Position numbers and translations under genes: made by a program. Shown here piece by piece: positions 1 to 9,405 of a stretch of 64,000 bases of DNA (position 1 is its first letter; each line of letters opens with the position of its first letter). The stretch comes from Platanthera guangdongensis (lineage: Eukaryota > Streptophyta > Magnoliopsida > Asparagales > Orchidaceae), in contig CM077149.1 in NCBI GenBank assembly GCA_039583875.1, positions 24,751,194-24,815,193 of the forward strand. The letters are read 5' to 3'. The notes beneath the pieces were generated by a model. That model saw nothing but the letters and a program-made list of their open reading frames with translations, had not been told where the DNA came from and ran no database searches.

Positions 1-555
1 AGATTTCAGTTTTGGCAGATTTAAAATTAACTACATAAATATTTCCTACTTTAGTGCCAGTCAAAACTACATGGTTATCTAGAGAAGTAATAATACTGGA
101 AGTTTTAGTGAATGATACATGAAACCTTTCTTCACATAATTGACTTATGGAGATAAGGTTATGCTTAAGTCCATTTACATATGCAACATTCCTGAAGGTG
201 ACTGCTCCAATCTTGACTTGTCCATAACCTTCAGTCTGGCCACAATTGGAGTCACCAAATATTACCTTGGGTCATAGCTTTGACTTGTAATGAGTTAGGT
301 TGGCCTTGTTTCCAGTCATATGTTTAGAACAACCACTATCCAGATACCATTATTGCTCTGTGGTAGGATAGTCTTTCACTTGCAATAAAACAGATTACTA
401 TTCCTGACCTAGGTTACCTTCGGTCCTTCATTCTTCATATAGTTAAAAATAGAAATATATGAACATTCAGGTTGGCATTTGTAACCTAAAGAGAGATATC
501 TTCTAGGTGATATGATCCATTGATTAAATTGAATATTAGAAGATCGGGTGAATGG
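1..555 (-). pseudogene. Copia protease / GAG-pre-integrase fragment
   Basis: Read on minus, this stretch encodes the middle of a Ty1/Copia polyprotein. A linker containing the residues QWIISPRRY is followed by the aspartic-protease signature WYLDSGCSKHMTG, then the GAG-pre-integrase lead-in with VIFGDSNCGQTEGY and GLKHNLISISQLC. The same order is seen in CopM (4780-5323) and CopA (35157-35490), so homology is secure. A stop codon directly precedes the protease Trp, so the copy is broken. The fragment runs off the left window edge and ends near 555, where Gypsy sequence begins. The exact junction is approximate. It is a dead remnant of a SIRE-like Copia and no LTR is visible for it. Confidence 0.8.
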
Positions 556-1500
556 AGTACTTTGTGAAGTGAGCCTCAAACATCAACTCCTCACGGAGCT
601 TGCCGAACTGCGGTACACAAATCTTTTCGTCCTTCCACAAAATCCCATCAATCAACTCCTAGGCTCTACTCTAGCCCTTCTGAGCTTCCACCACGTATGT
701 CTGGCACTCCACATCTAAATGGGTCACTTACCGAATACGATCAGACAAGGTTTTCTGCATTTCAATCCAGTTCAATCGAGCCATGCTAGACTCGCCTCTT
801 GCTACACACTCCGTACCAAGGGATTCCAGTCCCGCATCAACCGCTCGTCATGTGCTTCGATCTAACTCGCTTGAACAGAATATTTCCTACTCAAGGCATC
901 CGCCACCATGTTGGCTTTGCCTGGCGTATACTGAATCTCCACTTCATAATCTCCAAGGAACTCTACCCATCTGCACTGTCGCTTATTCAAGTCCTTCTGA
1001 TCTAGAAGATATTTCAGGCTCTTGTGATCCGTGAAGATCTCCACTCTCGCACCATATGCATAGTGCCGCCATAACATCAAAGAAAAAATTACCGCCGCTA
1101 ACTCCAAATCATGGACAGGGTAATTCGTCTTGTGAGGCTTTAGCTACCTAGACTCAAAAGCTATCACGCTGCCATGTTGCACCAACATGCAAACCAAACC
1201 GCATCCAGATGCATCACTAAAAAATCTGAAATCCTTCTTTCCCTTTAGGAAGGCTCAGGGTTTGAGCTGCCATTAGCCTCCCATTTAGAGTGTCTAATGC
1301 CTAACTGCACTATGGAGTCCAAAAAACTTCTAGTCTTTACGAGTTAGAGAGGTGAGGGGTAATGCTATCCGCAAAAAGTTTTCCACAAACCTTCTATAGC
1401 ACCCGGCTATTCCAAGAAAACTTCGGACTTCGGCCAAGGTTCTCAAAATTATCCAATCTCTGATGGCTTCAACTTTTGCCGGATCCACCGCCACCACATC
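556..1500 (-). pseudogene. Ty3/Gypsy reverse transcriptase C-terminus and RNase H fragment
   Basis: The minus strand encodes part of a Gypsy pol polyprotein. From about 1500 down to 1330 is the end of the reverse transcriptase and connection region, with [12 protein letters not shown] and [15 protein letters not shown], both classic Gypsy landmarks. From 1107 to 862 is RNase H, with [20 protein letters not shown] and ending in ADALSRK. Residues typical of the start of the integrase follow down to about 560. The two parts lie in different reading frames and contain stops, so it is not functional. The upstream part of pol stops exactly where the LTR at 1501 begins, which indicates that the LTR-bearing element inserted into this older copy. 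The motifs fit a chromovirus but the chromodomain is not present here. Confidence 0.85.
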
Positions 1501-1633
1501 TGTAACATCCTGATTCGCACTAGGACCCTCATGCACGTTTTTGAGTCAAGAGAGTTGACTTTGGTTCAGGGGAGTGCTAGCAGCAGTGCTGCACATGGAA
1601 ATGGGTGGAGAAATTATTCCAGAATAGGACATT

Positions 1634-2245
1634 GGTAGTGACACGGGCGTGTCCCTATTCGTGTGGGAGAGGCATGCTCTCGAGTCGATGACTCGAGTGT
1701 GTCTAGAGAAGGCACGAGTAGTGACATGGACGTGTTACTAGCCGTGTGCATGACGACACTGTAGGGACACGGCATGTCCCTACCCATGTAAGTGAAACCA
1801 GTGTTCCTGTGAAGGAAACAGGTAGAGACACGGGCATGTCCCTACCCGTGTCAACCCAACCAACTTTAGTGTCTACAAGTCGAGTTGTCCCAGAGAAGGA
1901 CACAGGTAGTGACACGGGCGTGTCACAACCCGTGTGAAGATGACACGGGTAGAGACACGGACGTGTTCCTACCCATGTGCATCGAGTAGAGCTCGATGAA
2001 GTGTGCCCTGAGGAGGACATGTGTAGAGACACCGGCGTGTCCCTACCCGTGTGTGTCGAGTTGAACTCGACAAGGCATGTCCAGGGGAGGATATGGCCAG
2101 AGAATACGGCTGTGTCAGGTGGACATGGGTACGGATACGGGCGTGTCCCTACCCATGTTCCTGTAATGAATCGGCATTGAAACCCCATGTAACGCTTCGC
2201 CCGAGCAGGACATGGGCAAGGACACGGGCGTGTCCCTACCCGTAT
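1634..2245. repeat. Palindromic array in U3 of LTR 1
   Basis: About nine degenerate copies of a unit centred on GACACGGGCGTGTCCC followed by TACCCGTGT. The unit is self-complementary (ACACGGG pairs with CCCGTGT, GGACACG with CGTGTCC). Spacers of 20-60 bases separate copies and vary in sequence. The array ends about 10 bases before a TATA-like element. Open frames across it are repeat-driven and not coding. Confidence 0.85.
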
Positions 2246-2447
2246 CACTTTTCATTTATAACAGTTGTGAAAACCCTAGCCATTTTCACTCCTCATTCCA
2301 GCCATTTTTCTGAGAGAACTTCTGTAGAGAGGGAGAAACTGCTGGAACAAGTTCTAGAGAAGTTCCGCCGCCACCGTGAAGGAGAAGATGCTGCCATGAA
2401 GAGTCATAAGGTCCCTGTCCGGAAATGGTGAAAACGCCGGAAATGAG

Positions 2448-3912
2448 GTGAGCTTCCTCCCCTCTCCCTTGGAGCTAGATCTATAAATATCTAGGTGAGA
2501 TGTCGACTCAAAAGAGTCTAGACTTGCGAGATGATTATTTCTCTAGGAAGATACTGTTCTAGGGCTTGTGCTCTAAGGATAGTTGTGTCTTCAACGTCTC
2601 CAACCTTCTATGTGAAGATGGGGGATGGTTTCGTGAACAGTAATGGCCTCATGAGGGTGAATAAGAGAGGAGGAATTTCTAGTGTGATTTTGGAAGATCG
2701 GCTTGAGGTGGAAGATGGACCGATGCCATTCATTCTGCTTTAAGATGTGTGCAGAATCTGTATTCTGCGTGTAGCAATCTTCTTGGCCATTTTAGGGTGT
2801 GCTATGGCCAGATTTAGGCTTTTGACTGAACACAAAAGTTGAAGTCCTTGAAAATACCTTTCCAATGAGTGGTTGAATGATTTCAGGCAAGTTGGGTAGC
2901 TACAGAAATGTCTGAAAGAAAATGACATCTGATAAACCCTGCATGCAGAAATTGTGTTCTGTACGCAGCGGACTTTAAAGATAATTTCAAAGGTGATACT
3001 ATTGAATCTGGGTTGTGGTATGAATATGAAAGTTGTAACCCATGGAAAGTCCTCTACATCGAGGGATAAACGTCTTCATCGGATTCCTGTAGCTTCAGGA
3101 ATCTCCGGTCGAAGTTGCTGTCCAGATTTTATTCTGCACTTAAATTCTGGGTTTGGTATAGCATGGGTTTTGGGCTCATTGGAGTCAATGTTGCACGTTA
3201 ACTTGAGGTTTGGTGAACTCTTTTATGATAATCATCTTAGTTCTATAATTGATGAAGTTTAATAATTGGATCCCATTAAATTGATTTGTGAAGCGAAGCA
3301 TACTTAAACAAAAGGATTTGATAGAAATTGGTAGACTAATATAAATACGCATCATGTTTAAAATGTGTTGAAATCATTTGGAATGACATGTAAGGGGATA
3401 ATATATGGCCATGTAAATGTTTTATTAACAGAATGAATTTAGTAGTCCAATGCTTAGAGTGTCGTCTCCCTACGGGTTGCATTGTGAAAGAATGTAAGTG
3501 CGGTGTTGACCGTCACTAGTTGGGATAATGATGAGATGAGTCATTGCATATCATACATTTCATTGCACAACAAGATCCTCATCGTATAAGTTTGTATGGG
3601 CACTCATATATGATGAATTACTTTATGTAAACCGATCCTTAACTTATAACCTTGTATGTGCATCCTTATAAGTTAAGTTACTTTCCTGATGTAGTTACTT
3701 GTACTTGATAGATGGTTATGGTCATGTAGAATTGCTAGCTTATAATGTTGTCAATCATGTAGAACTATTACCACCAGCTTGTACCTACTTTATTTACTTT
3801 TATATATTGTAGCCCTTGTTCGTTTCTCCTCCCGGTGCCGAGGAGTCGCCGGGGGAGCGGATGTGAAGCCACTTAGTCTTTTTGACTAACGGTTGCTGCG
3901 TCTTCCTTTTAG
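2448..3912 (+). other. Putative intron inside LTR 1
   Basis: A donor-like GAG/GTGAGC lies at 2445-2453. Near the LTR 3' end there is a plant-type branch point GACTAAC, a pyrimidine-rich stretch TCTTCCTTTT and the acceptor AG at 3911-3912 followed by GAGG. All three signals recur at the same relative place in LTR 2 (donor at 12267, acceptor AG at 21715-21716), and the branch point plus a related acceptor recur at about 45178-45211. This is sequence-based inference and there is no transcript evidence. Confidence 0.45.
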
Positions 3913-4279
3913 GAGGTCACGCCGCAGGTGGAGCAGCCGCAGACTACGCAGCAGGAAAGCCAGGCCAGGACAACAGGGCCTGAGGGGACGGTACCGTTGC
4001 TACCATCAGTCACTGATGCGAGTGTTGAGCGACTCTGATGTAGCACCTTTTGGGCATTTATTAGCTGTACTCTGGTATTGTAGAAGCATGTTTTAGCTTC
4101 TTTATTTGATGTACTTTGGACTTATATACTTTGTGTGGATTTGACTTCTCTTATTATTGTTTGGTTGGGTTTTACATATATAATGATATTGGTTGTAGCC
4201 GGCAGAATATGCGTCTTGTGGTACAGATTAGCCTGTGTGCTAATGCTACCACAAGGCGACTGTTCTGGGCATGAGACCC

Positions 4280-4779
4280 NNNNNNNNNNNNNNNNNNNNN
4301 NNNNNNNNNNNNNNNNNNNNNNNNNNNNNNNNNNNNNNNNNNNNNNNNNNNNNNNNNNNNNNNNNNNNNNNNNNNNNNNNNNNNNNNNNNNNNNNNNNNN
4401 NNNNNNNNNNNNNNNNNNNNNNNNNNNNNNNNNNNNNNNNNNNNNNNNNNNNNNNNNNNNNNNNNNNNNNNNNNNNNNNNNNNNNNNNNNNNNNNNNNNN
4501 NNNNNNNNNNNNNNNNNNNNNNNNNNNNNNNNNNNNNNNNNNNNNNNNNNNNNNNNNNNNNNNNNNNNNNNNNNNNNNNNNNNNNNNNNNNNNNNNNNNN
4601 NNNNNNNNNNNNNNNNNNNNNNNNNNNNNNNNNNNNNNNNNNNNNNNNNNNNNNNNNNNNNNNNNNNNNNNNNNNNNNNNNNNNNNNNNNNNNNNNNNNN
4701 NNNNNNNNNNNNNNNNNNNNNNNNNNNNNNNNNNNNNNNNNNNNNNNNNNNNNNNNNNNNNNNNNNNNNNNNNNNNNNN
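4280..4779. other. Assembly gap (500 N)
   Basis: Exactly 500 unknown bases, a round length suggesting a scaffold gap of nominal size. It hides the end of LTR 1 and the left part (integrase, reverse transcriptase, RNase H, 3' LTR) of the minus-strand Copia CopM, and probably more Gypsy sequence. Confidence 0.98.
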
Positions 4780-5323
4780 CTTGCCTAATTGTGACAAGCC
4801 CTGCAGAGTCCCTTCCTTCTTGTAGGGGCCAAAGGTAGTCCTCTAACAAGGTTGTCCTTGATAGCCTAGCAATGGTTTTAAGGTTTATATGTCCTAATCT
4901 CTTATGCCATAGTTCATTAGGTTTACAAATAGAGTTGAACAAGCATATGTCTACTTTAGTTGAAAGAAAGTCTACTAAATAGATGTTACCTTTCCTTTTA
5001 CCTGTCAACACAGTTGTGTTGTCCTCTGATTTGATCTTGCATAAGGATTTGTTGAAAGTCACTTGGTAGCCTTCATCACATAGTTGACTGATACTGATCA
5101 AGTTGTGCTTCAGTTCTTCCATATAGACTACTTTATTGAATGTGACTATGTCAATCTGGACTGCACTATATCCTTTTGTTAGTCCAAAGTTTGAATCACC
5201 AAATATTACTTTGGGTCCAAGCTTGGCTTTGAAGGATGTGAAATTGTCCATGTTTCCTGTCATGTGCTTTGAGCACCCACTATCCAGATACCATTGCTGG
5301 TTTGATGTTGGATAGGTCTTCAC
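4780..5323 (-). pseudogene. CopM protease and GAG-pre-integrase
   Basis: Read on minus from 5323, the sequence opens with a linker and the aspartic-protease active site WYLDSGCSKHMTG, where the DSG triad is intact. The residues FGDSNFGLTKGY, ELKHNLISISQLCDEGYQVTF and LVDFLSTKVDICLFN follow, leading to ELWHKRLGHINLKTI, the conserved GAG-pre-integrase His-rich motif just upstream of the integrase zinc finger. Reading is open from 5323 to the gap edge at 4780, apart from divergence close to the gap. Integrase and reverse transcriptase would lie inside or beyond the N run. The protein is part of the pol polyprotein processed in virus-like particles. Homologous segments occur at 1-555 and 35157-35490. 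Confidence 0.85.
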
Positions 5324-5359
5324 CTAGACATAAAACAATTTACTTATTTTTGACCCAGT

Positions 5360-7303
5360 TTACCTTGGCCTACGTTGATAACCTTTGAATTCAGAAATAA
5401 AAGACATCTCTGGTTGACTCTTATAGCCTTCAGGATAATATCTCCTAGGAAGTATTATCCATTCAGTATAGTGGTTAAACCATTGAGATGTAGAACCTCT
5501 AGGATTGAACTTTGATTTGCCTTTGAAAGAGTTCTCAAAACTCTGAGCTCTGTTCGACGATCTCTGAGCTGAGTTCAAAGATCTTAGGTCAGATCGTCGA
5601 GCTCCGTTCGATGATCGACTGTGCCAGAGTTCAGGGTTTAGAGATCGTCGACCTGAGTTCGACGATTTAGCCTGAGATCGTTGATCTCCATTCGACGATC
5701 GTCTAGCTCGGTTCGACGATTTCTGTTGAACTTTGTTTTTCTTAGGTAGATCAGAATTCTTCCTAGCTACCTCCACAACTCCTTTCCTTTATCAGAGATA
5801 AATTTGATTGGGGTTGTTAATACTGCAGTTTGGCTAGATGAGGCACCCAAGCCCAGTGTATTGTTGAATATTGAGTTCACTGTGATTGTAATGTCCATTA
5901 GTTTGATACTTCTCCCATTGAGGGATTCTTCAAACTTCTTGGCCTTTGATAGTTCACTTTTCAGTAAGGCTATCTGCTCCCTACAACATTCCAACTCCTC
6001 AGAGAGTTTGAGGTTTCTGATTTTAAGGTGCTTTGTTCAGATAGTTGATTTCTGAGAGAAATAATTTCTTTTTTTCAGATTTCAATAGATCTAAACAAAG
6101 TGCCTTAAATTCACATTTAAAGTCCTCTGAATTGAAATAAAATGAGTCTATTACCTGGTCCTCTTTAGATTGAGTCTCTGATTCTGACTCTGATTCTTCT
6201 GCATCATAATATTTTTGAGAGGCATTGATAGCCATCATGCAGAATTCTTTTTCTTCAGCATCATCTTCATCATCACTTGAGCTGGATGAAGCTTCACATT
6301 CTTCTTCTGTCTCACTCCAAGTTTCAGCAACAAACCCCTTCCTGCTGTGTTTATTCTTGCTGGAGGAGGGTTTGTCATTTCTGTTCTTCCTGAAGTCTTT
6401 TTCTTTTCTTCTTTCTTTCCTATCCTTTCTATCCTTATACTGATTTTCTGGACAGTAAGACACCATGTGGTCTTGTTTCCTGCATCCAAAACAAATAATC
6501 TCTTTTTTATTTGATTTGTCATACCTTGGCTTGTCATGCCCTCTGGAAGACGTTTTCCTGAAATCTTTTCTGGCCATTTTGTAAAATCTTTTGGCCAGTA
6601 GGCTTACCAGCTCTTCATTGCCTGTGACTTTGTCTTCAGTCTGATCTTCAATGGCTCTTCTTCTCTATTCATGATGAGCAGCTCATAAGACTTGAGCTTG
6701 CCCAAGAGAGCTTCAGTTGTGATCTCATTTAGGCTTCTGGCATTCTTGATTGGCCAGATCCTTGAGTCCCAAGTGCTTGGGAAGCACATTAGGATTTTAT
6801 CATTGAGCTCAGTCAATGAGATCACCTTGTCCAAAGTCTTCAGTTCATTGACTATAAGGTTGAGTCTAGTATACATATCTACTATTGACTCAGCTTCTCC
6901 TTTCTTGAAGTTCTCATACTGGGTTATGAGATGAGATCTTCTATCTTTTCTCTCATCAGCAGATCCTGAGACTATCTCAGATAGCTTGTCCCAGATGTCC
7001 TTTGCTGAGTTTGTAGTCAGCTACTTTTTGGAATATTTCATCAGACATAGTCTGAGCTAAAATGTTCATAGCCTTTGCATCTACAACTTTCCATTTCTTG
7101 ATATCTACATCTGTTCCTGAAGGAGGTGGAATAGCACTTGTACTTGTATTTCCTGGGGGTCTTGGACACACTGTCAAAATAGAATTGAAAATGTCTTCAT
7201 CAATAGAGTTCATGTACAATCTAATCCTTGCCTTCCAAAGTGCAAACTTAGATAGATTGCACACTGGAGGTCTGATGCTAGCATAATCTTTATTTTGGGC
7301 CAT
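5360..7303 (-). pseudogene. CopM gag (capsid/nucleocapsid)
   Basis: The start is taken at 7303 because ATG there opens MAQNKDYASIRPPVCN, matching the N-terminus of CopA gag. The capsid region runs to about 6600 in two or three frames (WKARIRLYMNSIDEDIFNSI; LNDKILMCFPSTWDSRIWPI). Next, 6577-6023 carries a basic segment, a CCHC zinc knuckle CFGCRKQDHMVSYC that binds RNA, and an acidic Ser/Glu/Asp stretch. The 5994-5767 part is helical (KSELSKAKKFEESLNG). The last part (5776-5360) is a basic Arg/Ser/Asn-rich linker whose DNA is made of the palindromic TCGTCGAAC motif. Frame changes near 6950, 6590, 6010 and 5770 make it a pseudogene. It is typical of SIRE-like Copia gag in having a long spacer between knuckle and protease. 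Confidence 0.85.
5530..5725. repeat. TCGTCGAAC palindromic motif inside CopM gag
   Basis: Repeated self-complementary units of the type GTTCGACGAT / ATCGTCGAAC, about 20-25 bases apart, lie inside the gag frame between the zinc knuckle and the protease. They encode an Arg-Ser-Ser-Asn-rich linker. The same motif builds the U3 arrays at 8520-9225, 22383-22615 and 62515-62730. Confidence 0.8.
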
Positions 7304-7420
7304 GTTCTATGAAGAAATAAATCTAACAACAAACTTAAACAAGCAGATATAACTAGAGGGATCTTTGGGTTCAGGTGTTAGCCTGTGCAACCACTAAGGT
7401 GTGGTATTTTAACCAACCTC

Positions 7421-7432
7421 CCTCAGATACCA
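7421..7432 (-). other. CopM primer binding site (initiator tRNA-Met)
   Basis: On minus the sequence is TGGTATCTGAGG, one mismatch plus a terminal change from the standard TGGTATCAGAGC of plant Copia elements. It abuts the inner end of the 5' LTR, which fixes the element strand as minus. Confidence 0.85.
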
Positions 7433-7434
7433 AT

Positions 7435-9405
7435 TAAAAGTGCAAGTTAGATCTGATATACTCTAGAGGGGGGGGGGGTGAATAGAGTATGGTGCTTGCT
7501 AAAACCTTTTTACAACTGTTGTTGTATACCTAAGTGAACAGGGAAGCAAATAACATAAAGTAAACACACAACTAACTAATCACAGAGCAATCACAGATCA
7601 CAGCCAGAAAACAAAAGAAAATAAGCAACCAGAAGGCACAAGGAGCTATAGTGGTTCCCCAACCAATCTGGGTACATCCACTCTTCTACCACCCTAGGTA
7701 GGAATCCACTGCAGGATGAGTTGATCAGGTGTCATGGGCACCAATGAGTTTTGATCAGGTCCCCAAAAACAAAACCTTCAAGTCTTTTGGAAGGAGACTT
7801 GCAACCAGAATAATTTTGAATGGATTTAAAACTCTGTACAGAAATTGGAGAGAGGGTGATAGTGTCTTCTCTATCAACAGTCAGAAAGAAGACTTGTGGA
7901 TTGATGTAGCAGCTTTTGCTCCTCCTGAGACCTTGAATTGGTCAGGAATGCTGGAGCACTGCTTCAGGGTGATAGACCTTCAATGACCTAGAATGCCTGG
8001 ACCAGAACTGCTTCAGGAACTTCTTTGACAGATTGTTTGATTGTTGTCCTTTGAAGTTATCCTGTAAATATAGAGAAGAAGACTTTTGATTGAATTTAGT
8101 TGTTGTTCTTCTTCAAAAGTTCTCTGGTCAAGGCTGATTGTAGTCAAGAACTTTAGATTTTAGAATGTTTTGTTCTTCTGCAATCTTTTGAGTATATTCT
8201 GTACTGTAATTCTTGAACTCTGCTTGATTCTGTTCTCTATCTGTGTCTGTGTGTGTCCTTCTCTTCCTGACTGAGGAATATTCAAACTTTTTGAATGTCG
8301 AGCAGTAATTACAGTCGGCCTTGGAAAGAATCAGCAATCAATGACTTTCCTAACTGTCCCATGGAAAAACGGCATGTAATCGTCTATAGTCAATGAGCGT
8401 TCTAACGGTAACATTCCGAGAAGATCTGACATTAAATGTTCAGGAATCAGCGCCAAGAAATGGGACGAGAACCTTGAAGAAAACCTAATCTGGATTCATC
8501 GAACAAAGAACACAATTCGTTGAGCTGAACTTGTGTTCGTCGAGCTGAGCTTGAGTTCGTCGAGCTGAGCTTGATTTCGTCGAGCTGAGCTTGAGTTCGT
8601 CAAGCTGAGCTTGATAGAGTTCGTCGACCAGAGAATCTTCATTCATCTAACAGACATTCTTCATTCGTCGAGCTAAGAATCAAAATCGTCGACCTGAGAA
8701 AAGTTCTGGACTTATACAAAATATCCTGCATCTGCTGAAATGCTGTGTCGACATAAATTGGTGTCGACAGATTGATCTTAGTGTCGACAAAAATCCTCTG
8801 GTGTCGACATAAGCTGGTGTCGACTAAAATCCTGGTGTCGACACAACTGGTGTCGACTGAAATCCTGGTGTCGACAGAAACTGTCTGGTGTCGACACAAA
8901 CCCTAAGTGTCGACACAGATTATCTGAGTCCAGAAATCGTCGAGTAGAGATTATCATTCGTCGACCTGAAAAGCTGACTTCGTCGACCTGAGAAGCTGTG
9001 AACTTGAGGTCCAAGTTCATCGAGCTCAGAATATAGTTCGACGACCGAAGTATGAAGCTGGACTTAGAAAAATTTGAAGTTCTCCTGACTTTGGCTTGAT
9101 GTAGAAACTGAATTTTCGTAGAATAAAGAACATAGATCGTCGAGCTCAGCACTAAGAATTGTCTCACGATCGTCGAGCGCAAAACTCCTTTCGTCGAGCT
9201 GAGTTCGACGAACGTCGAACTCATTTTACTTAGCCTTGAAAACTTGAGAGTCTGGAGTCTCTGAGGGTCTTGTTGAATGCTGGTCCATCTGGAGTTTAGC
9301 CTAAGGACTTAACCTAGACTCTAGGACACAAATTGACCCTAACTATACATGATGGGTCACATCCTAAGTCAGTGAACCTAGCCCAAATCAACTAGGGATC
9401 CAACA
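7435..9405 (-). repeat. CopM 5' LTR
   Basis: On minus it begins TGTTGGATCCCTAG at 9405 and ends next to the primer site near 7435, about 1.97 kb. The end contains a run of ten G on plus (a C run on minus) in the conserved context TATTCACCCCCC. U3 is filled by a palindromic array (8520-9225). I do not see a convincing TATA box just after it. The terminal CA at the inner end appears mutated to TA. Confidence 0.8.
8520..9225. repeat. Two-part palindromic array in CopM U3
   Basis: Two motif types alternate. The outer parts (8520-8700, 8935-9225) carry CGTCGAGCTGAG and GTTCGTCGAG units, which pair with copies such as GAGTTCGACGA. The centre (8742-8925) has ten copies of GTGTCGAC, whose core GTCGAC is a perfect palindrome, at 13-25 base spacing with AAATCCTG-type spacers. 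Confidence 0.85.

Larger units (their letters stand above)
1501..4279 (+). repeat. Tekay-like Gypsy LTR 1, 3' end lost in the gap
   Basis: It begins TGTAACATCCTGATTCGC and aligns along most of its length with LTR 2 (11366-22120), whose 3' end is GGGGGTCTTACA. The last bases before the gap match LTR 2 about 45 bases before its end, so nearly the whole LTR is here, roughly 2.8 kb. Internal landmarks are a palindromic array (1634-2245), a TATA-like TTTATAA at 2255-2261, a splice-donor-like GAGGTGAGC near 2448 and an acceptor at 3912. Identity to LTR 2 by eye is only about 70% at the 5' end, so the two do not look like the paired LTRs of one insertion. The lineage call rests on the chromodomain pol next to LTR 2. 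Confidence 0.8.
4780..9405 (-). mobile_element. CopM: Ty1/Copia element (SIRE-like), left part in gap
   Basis: On minus it reads: 5' LTR (9405-7435), initiator tRNA-Met primer site (7432-7421), gag (7303 onward), protease and GAG-pre-integrase (to 4780), then the gap. It interrupts the Tekay-like pol, because RNase H coding resumes at 9406. The 3' LTR and its target duplication are not visible. Coding parts are frameshifted but well conserved, so the insertion is of moderate age. Confidence 0.85.

Noticed and set aside
1703..2248. Long minus-strand frame across the LTR 1 array with Pro/Cys/Thr repeats
   Set aside because: Mirror of the CACGGG array; no start context, no similarity to a protein, and it is in the U3 of an LTR.
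4135..5323. Long frames crossing the N gap
   Set aside because: N codons are not evidence of coding; only the flanking real sequence was used.
8520..9225. Array resembling a CRISPR (short repeats, variable spacers)
   Set aside because: Units are degenerate, spacers are short and also repeated, the genome is a plant, and the array is inside an LTR. No cas gene is present.
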